DNA of 64,000 nt, taken from NCBI GenBank assembly GCA_964030475.1, contig CAXIPT010000001.1:393767-457766 (forward strand). Reading direction: 5' to 3'. Positions 40,101 to 50,200 of this stretch are shown in pieces. The position numbers and the translations under genes were made by a program. Origin of the DNA: Tethya wilhelma. Lineage: Eukaryota > Porifera > Demospongiae > Tethyida > Tethyidae. The notes under the pieces were generated by a model. That model saw nothing but the letters and a program-made list of their open reading frames with translations. It was not told where the DNA came from and did no database searches. Position 1 is the first letter of the stretch. The number at the start of each line of letters is the position of its first letter.

Positions 40101-42965
40101 TGTGGCGCTGGGAGCAGGAGTTGGAGCCGCCTTCTTTGTCAGGGTGAGGAAGATATGATCTAGCTTAGATTAGCTTAGTTGTAGCTGGATATGTCAGCTT
40201 CATGGCTCTCTCTTCAAGTCTGAGAGTGATCGAGGATGTGTGGTAGTTTAGGCTGATAAAATCTAGAGATTATATAGTTATAGACTACAGAGCAAGATCA
40301 ACTGGGGAGACGGAAATATCTATATCTAGCCTTGTGCCCAGGCTCCTCCTTCTTTCTAAGTTTATTTCTTCACTTGTTTTCAAAAATATTTGCGATGGAT
40401 GAGCCTGGGAATGAGGCTAATCAATAGCTACGTAATATGTTGTAAAACACATGAAAGCTGTGAAAGCTAACTCTCACTATATCTCTTCTCTCTCCCCCCA
40501 CCTTGCACCCACCCATCCACCCATCCACTTGCCCCTCATGGTGGCTGACTGTACATGTCAGATGTTGTGTTTCAGTGTGTCTGGAGAGAGCCTCACTCAC
40601 AGGATCCGCCACCTCACCTTCAAGGCCATGTTGAGGCAGGAGATAGGGTGGTTTGATGACGAGAGAAATGATACAGGGGTCCTCGCCAATATCCTCTCAG
40701 ACGATGCCCGCAACATTCAGGGGGTAAGTAGTCTAACAGATATTTCAGTGGGGGTAAGTCACAAATAACACAACGTTCAGGGGATATTTAGCTAGATATT
40801 GGTAGCACAAGTGGGTGTGTCCTTATGGTACCAGATGTTGACAACATTGCATAGCTAGGTTTGATACTTTCCATTGCATGTGTTCCCCAGGCAGCTGGTG
40901 CTAGACTGGGGACACTGGTGGAAGGAGCATCTGCCATCACTCTGGCACATCTGGTTGGATTGATGTGAGTACTATGATATGCACTCAGCCAACTGGGACA
41001 AGAGAACACATTCTGTTAATAACTAACTCCATCCTGTAGCTACAACTGGGTGTTGACCCTGGTGCTGGTGGTGGTTGTCCCTCTCTATGTCTTCTCTGGC
41101 TGGCTGCACATGAAGGTCTCTCTGGGGTTTGCCACCCTCAGTCGGAGGGCCTGCCAGGAGGCCAATGATGTAAGATGATGTCATCATGATGTTAAGTAAC
41201 TGTGTTACTAACTGGTGTTGCTAAGTAATACAGATTGATTCAAATGTTTAAGTTCAGAATTGCTTATCGATCAATCTTTGTTGCATGATTATTTTGTCAA
41301 GTTAATTCAGGTACAAAAGTTTATGAAATTTCACTATTATAAGTATTACGTACTCTTGTACATTTCCCACAGACTGCAGTGGAGTGCATTGAGAACATAG
41401 AGACAGTGGCGTCCCTAGGACTGGAGGCACGCTTCTACCAGGAGTTCACCAGGAAGATCAACAAACCAACAAGGTTAGCTAGGTTACATACAATGACAAT
41501 TTTTGTAGCACAGAATAAGTAAAAAAGAGGATCTTATTGGTTGACAATAGCGTGGCACACAGCAGGTAATTCTGGATTAACTCTCTCCCTCCCTTGCAGA
41601 TGTTCCCTGGCTCTTGCCCCCCTCTATGGGGTATCACAGGGGGTGATGTTGCTAGGCTACATCATAGCCTTTCGATTTGGAGCCCACCAAGTGACTCTCG
41701 ATGAAGACAGTGTCTTCTACTCTGACTTCCAGAGTGTCCTCAGGGTGTTCTCTGCCATTGTCTTTGCCTCCATCAGTGTGGGCCTCAGTGGCTCTCTGGC
41801 TCCAGACTACGCAGCTGCCAAGGTGTCAGCCAGGAAGGTCCTAGAGCTGCTGGAGAGACAGCCTGACCCTGATGGCTACTCAGAGGAGGGGGTCAAGATA
41901 GTAAGTCGCCACAATCGATCCAGCTTGTATTTTGTTCCCAGGAATAGTATAAAATCAGTTCTCTGTGTCAATATAACTTCAACTTATTGTCAAACCACTG
42001 AATTGAAAGGATCTTGATTGATCATGAGACTAGCCTTGTAATAAAGTTGTGGACACAGTACATTCAGTTTGTTTTTGTGAAGTTACTTGTCATGCATGTG
42101 TGTATATGTGTGTATGTCTCTCTTCTAGGCCAAGGTCAAAGGTGAACTCCAGTTGAAGGACATCTACTTCCACTACCCAGCTCGGCCAGAGGTCAAAGTT
42201 CTCCGTAACCTCTCCATCACTGTTCCCCCGGGTAAAACCCTCGCTCTGGTGGGGGAAAGTGGGAGTGGCAAGAGCACCATATTTGGACTCATTGAGAGGT
42301 TCTACTCGCCATCGCTGGGAGGCATCTCATTGGACGGAGTGGACTATAGAGAGCTGAACGTCCGCTGGCTACGATCCAAGATTGGGATTGTGTCTCAGGA
42401 ACCAGTCCTCTTTGACATGAGCATTGCCGATAACATACGATATGGAATGAGGAACCGGAATGTGACTGATGAAGATGTCATCAAAGTTGCAAAAGCGGCA
42501 AACATCCATGACTTCATTACATCACTGCCACAGGTATATACGATTTGTTAACCTCATGAATGACAGTACAGTTTTGTGCATATCAATACATAATCCCCTC
42601 TACACCCACAACACACCCAGGGCTACAGCACCAACGTGGGCCTCAAGGGGACCCAGCTCAGTGGGGGACAGAAGCAACGTGTCGCTATAGCCCGGGCCAT
42701 CTTACAGGACCCATCCATCTTGCTCCTTGACGAGGCCACATCAGCTCTGGATGGGATCAGTGAGAGGGCAGTGCAGCTGGCCCTGGACAGGGTGCAGGAG
42801 GGGAGGACCACCGTGGTCATCACACATCGCATGGCAACCATAGAGAACGCTGATGTCATCGTGGTACTGAAGAATGGGAATGTGACTGAGGCTGGCACTC
42901 ACAGGGAGCTGATGGAGAGAGGGGAGCACTACCACAGAATGGTGGCACTGCAGAGCATACAGTAG
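28506..42965 (+). CDS. ABCB full transporter (MDR/P-glycoprotein type)
   Basis: Nineteen exons with matching phases: 28506-28669, 29045-29156, 29541-30181, 30426-30597, 37409-37533, 37814-37930, 38182-38236, 38293-38406, 38611-38721, 38825-38950, 39024-39545, 39751-40143, 40562-40723, 40891-40964, 41040-41169, 41373-41473, 41600-41900, 42129-42533, 42621-42965; 1389 residues. Layout TMD1-NBD1-TMD2-NBD2 after a charged ~92-residue N-terminus. NBD1 has [29 protein letters not shown] and THR; NBD2 has [28 protein letters not shown] and THR, so both ATP sites look intact. Family role: ATP-driven export of hydrophobic compounds at the plasma membrane. The first extracellular loop is long with NFS and NCS glycosylation sites. 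The exon at 40562 uses the upstream AG, which keeps phase 0. Intron 4 is 6.8 kb and contains the Calx-beta array. Confidence 0.92.
28775..28974. mobile_element. pogo/Tigger-like MITE
   Basis: Starts CAGTAGAACCTCTGATAG after TA, and ends with ATTCGGAGGTTTCACTG. The CAGTNGAACCTC terminus with repeated aacctct blocks is typical of pogo-derived MITEs in animals. It lies in ABCB intron 1 and has no coding capacity. Confidence 0.7.
29183..29281. mobile_element. TAGCCTCG foldback element (copy 1)
   Basis: Tagcctcgtttccaggct at the left faces agtctggaatgaatgaggct at the right as an imperfect inverted repeat, with tctctccactt/aagtggagaga inside. Confidence 0.7.
30713..31680. mobile_element. TACGTAC-hairpin element (copy A), MITE-like
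   Basis: Begins with catacgtacggtagtacgta (a TACGTAC/GTACGTA hairpin) and tagtaggaatgggc. It ends with gcccattcctacac plus an AT-rich edge. Inside, about 90 bases at 31341-31430 recur as a near-perfect inverted repeat at 31574-31675 (agtcatgtgccgaaattcag arm). Copies: 51601-52545, 62088-62783 (inverted), a fragment at 37155-37276 and a diverged one at 60593-61025. No transposase frame. Confidence 0.8.
31718..37027 (+). CDS. Calx-beta domain array protein (both ends missing)
   Basis: Exons, all phase 1: 31718-31855 (less sure), 32048-32278, 32366-32512, 32591-32818, 33097-33249, 33367-33576, 33709-33855, 34109-34324, 34658-34816, 34898-35125, 35336-35479, 35743-35955, 36188-36325, 36827-37027. 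Two exons make one Calx-beta domain: a first half (e.g. [11 protein letters not shown]) and a second half ending in an acidic signature such as [15 protein letters not shown] or ITITDDDG. Six complete domains and one half are present, about 840 residues, with no transmembrane segment seen. Calx-beta domains are Ca2+-binding beta sandwiches found in NCX exchangers, integrin beta-4, ADGRV1 and many sponge extracellular proteins; this is probably a secreted or surface protein. It lies on the same strand within ABCB intron 4 and stops at an n gap, so its placement is suspect. Confidence 0.8.
35189..35280. repeat. (GT)n microsatellite
   Basis: Long GT tract with three TTT-type interruptions in a Calx-beta intron. 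Confidence 0.95.
35972..36044. mobile_element. TAGCCTCG foldback element (copy 2)
   Basis: tagcctcgttcccaggctcc and ggagcctggaaataaggcta are inverted repeats around a 30-base centre. Confidence 0.8.
36121..36187 (-). repeat. Degenerate SINE fragment abutting a Calx-beta exon
   Basis: aaaaatcttgagatttagc followed by gagcccaggtctttaga matches the SINE at 11376-11472. The homologous stretch cttaacagtga provides the AG acceptor of the exon that starts at 36188. Confidence 0.5.
36529..36602. mobile_element. TAGCCTCG foldback element (copy 3, diverged)
   Basis: ttcccaactaggctccct pairs with agggagcctgggaccaagg. Confidence 0.6.
36737..36796. mobile_element. TAGCCTCG foldback element (copy 4)
   Basis: tagtctcatacccaggctct faces agagccggggtacaaggctt, just before the Calx-beta exon at 36827. 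Confidence 0.7.
37111..37154. other. 44-base n gap at the right edge of the Calx-beta segment
   Basis: A CA repeat lies on the left and a fragment of the TACGTAC-hairpin element starts immediately on the right. Confidence 0.95.
37155..37276. mobile_element. Right-end fragment of the TACGTAC-hairpin element
   Basis: gcttgagtcatgaaaatgaa through tttttactacttgta repeats 31560-31682 in the same orientation. Together the two copies flank the Calx-beta segment as direct repeats. Confidence 0.85.
38018..38096. mobile_element. TAGCCTCG foldback element (copy 5)
   Basis: tagccttgtacccaggctct and atatgggtatgaggcta form the inverted ends in an ABCB intron. Confidence 0.8.
40327..40419. mobile_element. 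TAGCCTCG foldback element (copy 6)
   Basis: tagccttgtgcccaggctcc and gagcctgggaatgaggcta form the inverted ends in an ABCB intron. Confidence 0.8.
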
Positions 42966-43415
42966 ACTGTTGAACACATACACTGTCCATAGCTAGTAGC
43001 TCACAATAGGATTATTATTGCTATAATTAATTTGTATTCCTGGGCAGCTGAGAATGTATACGCACAAGTAGTATTAAAACAATCAGTATAGGAATTGGCA
43101 GTTCATTCATATAGTATTACTAGCTATTCATAAATGACTGTATATGTGCGGATTGTGCGGTGGTGCATGCCCTTTAGTAATCTACAATTGTAATAATTAT
43201 GTAGTGTATACATACATATTATGTAGTAGTCTAGTTTTGCCATGGTTGTTTAACCATTGTTCAAATTTTGACAGATTGAATTTTTGTGGAAGCATTGATT
43301 GACCAGAAGCCTATTAAAAATTAACACTAATTCTTTCTTTTTTTTTTTTAATAATCAGATCATAACCACAAAAAATGACGACAATTTGAACCCTGCATGT
43401 GAGCAACACAAAGGA
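42966..43415. other. Convergent intergenic spacer (ABCB 3' end / kelch 3' end)
   Basis: No gene is seen. An ATTAAA at 43073-43078 is a possible ABCB polyadenylation signal, and a T10 run occurs near 43342. Confidence 0.5.
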
Positions 43416-43421
43416 TTTATT
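43416..43421 (-). terminator. Candidate polyadenylation signal of the kelch gene
   Basis: AATAAA on the - strand (TTTATT on +), about 18 bases after the stop codon of the kelch protein. Confidence 0.6.
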
Positions 43422-43438
43422 ATATATATGATACAGAG

Positions 43439-44371
43439 TTACATTTTCATGACTTGTGCAATATCAACTTGATGCTTTGCCCCAGCTCCTCCAGCTATCA
43501 TGATGTCTCCATTGGGTAGAACTGTACAGGCAGGCATCTCTCGTCCCTTTGGCATATCACCAACCTTGATCCACTCTGAGGTGTTAGGTTCATAGAGGTA
43601 GATTAGTGAGCTGAAACCACTGCCACCAATTGATACTAGAGCTCCCTGGAAGGCCAAGGTAGTTGATTCAGTTAATGGAGTTTCAGGCAAGGAGTTCCAT
43701 CTTGCCAATGAGAATGAACGGTTTGTACCAGCTGACTGTGATATGGCTTCAGAGATGATATCTTTAACACAGACACTCATAACTGACTCCATAGCGTTAC
43801 CTTTGTCATTGAATCCACCACTGACATACCAAGTGGATTTTATCATTGATGATGACATCCAAGCCCCTGCTACAGGAAGTGGAGAAACATTGTACCATTG
43901 TTTGGATAATACATTCATGACTTCAACTCTGGAAAGACGACCTTGTTCACCAACACCACCAGCTACTAGTAGCCACTGGTCGTATGTGGCAACTGCTGGA
44001 GAGGAGCGAGCAGTGTTCATTGGTGGTAGGGAGAAATCCCACCTGCGTCTTTTTTTATCCCACACACACAGCTTGTTTGTTGCGGTTTTTGTAGTTTTTC
44101 CGTCATAGCCTCCAATAGCCACCAGTTGACTGTCAATAACAGCCAATGCAAACCACCTATACTCATACTGTGGGAGTTGGCTCCATGAATCACTACGAGG
44201 GCTATATACACAAACAGTTTGTCTCTCTTTGTCTGATGATGCCCATCCTCCTCCAAAGTAGACATCTCCTCTCATCACCACGGCACTTGGACCATCTCTC
44301 ATTCCAAATGGCATATCTCTGCCCCGCCTCCATTTCAATTCCAAAGGAGGCTTTGGTTCTGATAGTGGTGT
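43439..44371 (-). CDS. Kelch-repeat protein, terminal exon
   Basis: One open exon of about 310 codons holding five to six kelch blades: GDVYFGGGWAS, LVAIGGYDG, WLLVAGGVGEQG, TWYVSGGFNDKG, LVSIGGSG and DIMIAGGAG, each followed by a conserved W in the next strand. It should fold as a beta-propeller used for protein binding. The exon start at 44371 is chosen because cccacag precedes ACACCACTATCAG, and a diverged copy at 56753 has the same acceptor context. A Met farther upstream (44425) is possible but would include intron-like sequence. No partner domain (BTB, kinase, TIR) is visible in the following kilobases, so the N-terminus is unknown. Confidence 0.8.
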   Translation of the reverse strand, partial: TPLSEPKPPLELKWRRGRDMPFGMRDGPSAVVMRGDVYFGGGWASSDKERQTVCVYSPRSDSWSQLPQYEYRWFALAVIDSQLVAIGGYDGKTTKTATNKLCVWDKKRRRWDFSLPPMNTARSSPAVATYDQWLLVAGGVGEQGRLSRVEVMNVLSKQWYNVSPLPVAGAWMSSSMIKSTWYVSGGFNDKGNAMESVMSVCVKDIISEAISQSAGTNRSFSLARWNSLPETPLTESTTLAFQGALVSIGGSGFSSLIYLYEPNTSEWIKVGDMPKGREMPACTVLPNGDIMIAGGAGAKHQVDIAQVMKM

Positions 44372-44938
44372 CTGTGGGTTTAATGTGAGTGTGGTCATTA
44401 ATGCATGATTATAATGTACTAGCAAAAAACATTGTCCAAATAAGATAGAAACGAATTGAGGAACCCATGAAGTGCTATAATTTATGGTTTTTAGGAAGCA
44501 TACTTCCTACATACGCTTCTATATAATACTTCCTACATACGCTTCTATATAATGCTTCCTGCACATATAAAGTGAATGGTCAAATGAGACAAAAAGTGAT
44601 CTGCATTTTAGCATATACACTTGACTTTCCTGATTCTTTTCTTATCTTATTGGACAATGTGAAAATTAGTCCTGGATATACTAATGTAAATATATTATAG
44701 GGCTTACTCACATGTACTCATTCCATAAGTTTGTTTAACTGAATTAAATATTTATCAGTGATTTACAAGCATAACATTACTAGACAATTAATGCAATCCA
44801 ATTATATGCTGGAAATTTAAATGGCTCTCAAAAGTTGACTCTATAGTCAATTATAATTAGAAGAATTAACCATTCCTTCACAACACTGCTGTGAGAAGCT
44901 TGCCCCATGCAATTATAGTGAGAAAGTGAACCCATGTA

Positions 44939-45770
44939 CAGTGTTCCAAATGAAGAGAGCAAACTTTTTGAATTTGGGTTATTTGCCACTTAACTTAGCA
45001 AAACTAAGTAGGGTTGGGTTCTACATAATGAAATTAGATAATTTGATTACCAGAGAAATTAGTAAAAGATGGGCGGGGCTATCATGTGACACCTCTGCAG
45101 CTGTATGGGTTCTTTTATTGAGGTGATTTTTAAAAAGTTTTTAGCATTTTTCTTCTACAAACCTTGGAGTTAAGCTCTGAATTTTCTTTCCAGGATAATA
45201 TCCTCTGAACTGCATATTCACGGTAAATATGGGTTCTTAACTCAAAAGTCATTTTTCTAGATAACCAAAAAATCAGGTTTTAGAGGGGTAAAAGTTTTTA
45301 GCATTTTATTTCTGCAATCTTTTGAGTTAAGCTCTGATTATTTCAAATAAGATAGTAGGCATGTTAGTTTATTGATGCATGTAAAAGATGAGCTTTTTGC
45401 ACACTCTGCTTAGTGTTTAAGTTGAAGAAAAGTAATTAGCCTGCAATACAGCCATTTTGATGATGTAATATGATGTCATAAGTGTAGTGTGCAGTTATCT
45501 GATGTCATTAACCACAACATGTTTACTATAATAATGTGCAGCTGCTGTTATGCAATACCTTGTAGTAAATTGTCATTAATTCATTGTGATGTCATCAAAA
45601 TGTTGCTAAGAATGTATTACTGCTATACTAAACTTTGCCAAAACTGCTGGCTACAGACAGCTTGATGGTACTTAACTAGTAAAATTTTGTGTAAAATTCA
45701 GCTCCATTTTGGATTGGGTAAAAATTAGAGCAAGGTTTAAAAAGTTTGCTCTCTTCATTTGGAACACTGT
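44939..45770. mobile_element. Non-autonomous Tc1/mariner-like element
   Basis: Perfect ~30-base terminal inverted repeats start CAGTGTTCCAAATGAAGAG. Each end is flanked by TA (44937-44938 and 45771-45772), the expected target duplication of this superfamily. The 832-base interior has no transposase frame. A scaffold n follows at 45784. Confidence 0.85.
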
Positions 45771-45784
45771 ATATATACACACTN

Positions 45785-46263
45785 TGAAAGTAATAATAAT
45801 ATAATTATTATTATAATGCATCATTGCTGACTCTATCACACTAGCTGCTGCTCGATTGATCCGTGTGATCATGTGTTTCCCTAGCTGGTGTGTTTAGAGA
45901 GCATTTGTGGCACACACCCACGTACATGATTTTAGACACAAACCACAATTAATTTTATCTGCTACATGTATAATGATAGGTTCAATAAACTTAGCTAAGC
46001 AACGACATAAACTAAAATAGATTAAGTTTACATACAAGTAGTTAGCTACAATTATGTGAAAAATAAAAAGACTGATCTGTATACCTATAGAACCTACCTC
46101 AGTGCTATATTATAACATTGCAAGTATCAAGCTAGCTATAATGAGGGGGGGGGGGGCTAGTATATATATGAATCGAAACAAAGCTCATGTAAAACTGTCA
46201 AACAATATTCTATGCATGTAAGTGCATGGGTCTGGAGGGGAAGAAAAAAAACAATTTGTATCA
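45785..46263. other. Intergenic/3' region without recognised features
   Basis: AT-rich, with a G9-G10 run near 46145. It is probably the 3' UTR and downstream sequence of the - strand gene ending at 46264. Confidence 0.4.
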
Positions 46264-46937
46264 CTAACTATTTCTACTTCGTTTTGCTCTGGGACTTTGT
46301 TCAGGAGAAGAAGATGGAGAACGGACAGAACGGTCTCTCTTTCTCTTTTTCCTCCTCTTGCTATGTTTCTTGTGAGGATGATGTCTCTCAGCTTGAGGAC
46401 TATGTCTTCTTTCAGGAGAACTTTTGTCTCTCTCTCTTGAAGGAGATGGTGAAGGGGGTTGCCGCCTGTGGTGATGCTTCTTTCTTCTGCTCCGACTGCC
46501 CCTGCCACCACCACTCTCTCTGTCACCATCTCTATCTCTATCTTGCCGATGAGAAGTTCTGAGTGAGTGACACAATTTACAACATACACACATAATTTGT
46601 CAGACTATATAGTACACATAACCATTTTGCATTTTAGTATGTATACACTTACTTTGGTTTCTTAGGATGGGGTACATGTGATGTGCTGCTGTTATCACTG
46701 AGTCTGTCTCTCTTTATTGATTTCCCACTCTCTTCCTCTTCAATTGCAACCTAAAACATAATAATAATATTATTATAGTGATCAAATTTCACTGATTATG
46801 ACCTATAGCATACATCACACATGTATACATACAATCCTACACACAAACAATAAGCATGCCTTAGGCTAATAATGCCACGCTAAAGTGAATGACTTGCACA
46901 CATTTACTCATGTACCAAATCATATCAGCCACACACA

Positions 46938-46997
<60 letters not shown>

Positions 46998-47243
46998 AGC
47001 ATGGCTTGAAGCTCAGAAGGGCTCATACTCGAAACAGACTCATCATTGACTTCACGAATCTTATCCCCAACTTGAAGAAGCCCTTGCCTGTGGATCAAAC
47101 CTCCATGAAGAATCCTCGCAATGACCAGCTTATCGTTGACTAGCTTCAACGTGATACCCTGTGGTTACAGAAATATGTGAAATATGCAACTATAGGTATT
47201 AACAGAAGACATAAAGGAGTGACGATATAACATAAAATCGAGN

Positions 47244-47285
<42 letters not shown>

Positions 47286-50200
47286 GAATAATGCATGCAC
47301 ACACCTCTGTAATACTTGATGAGTGCAAGTACTTCTTGCTTGTTCTCCTACCACTAGAAGCATCACTGATAACAGCTTCTTGACATTTAGGTTGGTTGTG
47401 CAATTGAGAATCAACTGATTTTATCATTGCTGAAGTTGACTGAATTTCTGAAACCAATAGTCATTTATAATTATGTATGCTGCATGTAAATAAAATTAAT
47501 GATCCCAACTATAATAATTATGACTCTGGCATTGCTACTATCTATACCAATTATATCTCAGACAGCATCATGCCATTCTTGTTCAGAATTTATTACTGTT
47601 AACAGACTGAGTGTGTATTTTAGGCATATGAGAAGAAACTTTAGACTAGTAGATGTAGGAACAAGTCTATTAATACTTTCAGGCTTGCATGCTGCAGTCG
47701 TCTCTAAAGATTATTGACATGTCTTATCTTTGAGCATGCAGGTACACTATTCATGTACCTCTGGTTAAATGCAACCAACTGACTCATATTTTGTCTGTGA
47801 TGATGAACTTCAACATTAGATGAAAGCACCACTGTGTGGTGCACAAGCCTCGGCACCCTAGCCAGCACACTTACGCATACACTGTGTAAAAGAGTGTATT
47901 ATATACCTACATGTATGGCCCAGGTCAGGTGTATCAACATGTAACAAATCTACCAATCATAGTAGGCCCAAGTTAGCCTATAGTCCCCAGGCTCCTCAGC
48001 TTAGTAGCCAGTCAGGCATGCAGTGAAGTTCACTGATACAAACAACACACATCTAAGCTCAGTACAGATCATCATGACACAGTTCGTCAGTAAGAACAGT
48101 ACTAAATCATACATTCACAGTTCTACAAAGTGTTGTCTCACTTGAGTTACTTACCTGACCAAGCAGCTATCTGATTTTATAGTGAACTGGCCTGGCCCAG
48201 CACTCTACATCACTACATCCCACATCCACAAGCTCTGACATGCAAGCTCAACTGTATTTCTAGATAACGCACATCACATGGGGCGTGACCGATGGGTGCA
48301 GTTTCGAAGCCTAAGCGCTCAGAGATGCACAAAAGCCTCAGATCTCAGAAACTACAGCGTTTTGCAAGATTCTACACGTCAAATTTCAAGATAATTTCGA
48401 TTCATGGACGTAAGTATCTTCCATTTTGACTCTACAGCTGCCGTTCTTCAGATAACTTAGTAACAGACGGACAGACACACACACAAAACGACTACCGTAA
48501 CCCTCTGCACGTGCTACGCACGTGCCGAGGCTTAATTAAACAAAAAATTAACAGACAAAACTAACTTAGTACCTTGGACTGATCCTTTATGCTTTTCCTC
48601 AATGTCTTTCTGAATCTGATCAGCAATACCTGTCTGTCCGACCTCCCTCAGTGCCTTGGTCAGCACTCCCCAGGTGGTCTCTGTCACTTTGTCTTCCTTT
48701 CTCACCCATGCTCTCACCACATCTCCAGGGAGTGTGGTCATATTATTGTGGACTTTGTAAGGATCCAAGCCTAATTTTTCACCAAGTTCCCTTATCTGGT
48801 TGTGCTCCATTCTCCGCAAATAGTCACAAATTTTTGGAATATCATAGTCATTTATGTTGTCATCATGAGTTAGACCTACTATTAATAGTAGTGATTATGT
48901 GTGTGTGTGTGCATGAGTGTACACGGGTAATTTAGTATAATATTTTACAGTATGGGTTTTAATGTTTTATAATTAATATACTGATAAATGATTATCCATA
49001 AATGTGCAAGCTAGTATGTACAACTGTCATGATGATCGAGATCACGAAGGCTACTTTGCTGCCCTGAAGGTATATACCTTCAGTTATCATGCAGTGATCT
49101 TTTTAAGTCAAGTCATGCAGGGACTGCCCGCTTAATTGCAAGTGGATATCATTTTTGTGGCAACCCTTGAATGAGATAGATTCAATTGAGCAGTACAAAT
49201 AAGTTAGCACACACATAACTGGTCACAAAAAATTATTAACAGAGCACGCGACTCAATCTACAATAATAATTATTATCATAATAATATATTATTACTATTA
49301 ATTACATGCATTATTGTGTGTTGTACTTTCCATCAATTGCTCCTCGTATTGGAAATTTGCAAACAGAATACATTTTCTTGTGTTTAATTTCACCACTTAA
49401 TCGTGCATGTTTGAAAAATTCCCAACCTACAGCAATAATTATAATTATAATATACGTACCTGTTTCTTTGGGAGGTTCAGCTTCCAGCTGAAATAAGTCT
49501 TCGTTGCCTTTGATGCCAGCAACTCTTAGAGAGCAGTTTAGTTGACCAACTCTTTTACAGTTGTCAAGTAACTTAGTTTGCAGCAAAAAACGATGAGGTA
49601 AAACTGTAAGTGGAAAGCTAGCTGATGCAGCAGACTCTGGAGATGGAGGCTGAGGTATGTCTTTGACTGAGATCTGTGTGTTGTGGTGTAATAATTAAAG
49701 CAATAACTTAGTAAGCATATAATTATGCATTTAATGTTGTGTGCATGTTGTATACATGCATGGTCATGAATATATTGAAGTCTGTCATGCATGCACTACC
49801 GTATAGCCGAAATATTGACGGTCAAAAAATTTGACGATTTGCTCCGCAGAACGTAAAATAAAAATATTGACGAATTTAAATTTGATGATTTGGACTTTGA
49901 CCGTCGCGTCAAACCGTCAAATTAAAATCCCCGTCAATATTTCCGGCTATACAGTATTATAGAGACTTCAGCTTGTAAAGTGCTTAAGCTATTATAACAA
50001 AAATCCATTGTACACTTAAAACTAGTGATGAGCAAAAGGGAATCTTTGCAGGCTCCTCCCTTGGAAATATTTCCATAATACAATTCCCGGTATCAAATAT
50101 TACGTGCACATTATATCATACAGCATAGGCAATTTATGCGGTCAAACTTTTCCTGAGTGCTAACAGGACAGAATAGACAAAACATATGCATTGCTGAAGC

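Noticed and set aside
40576..40723. ABCB exon starting at the downstream AG (40576)
   Set aside because: It breaks phase with the preceding exon. The AG ending at 40561 restores phase 0 and gives [10 protein letters not shown], which fits the family.
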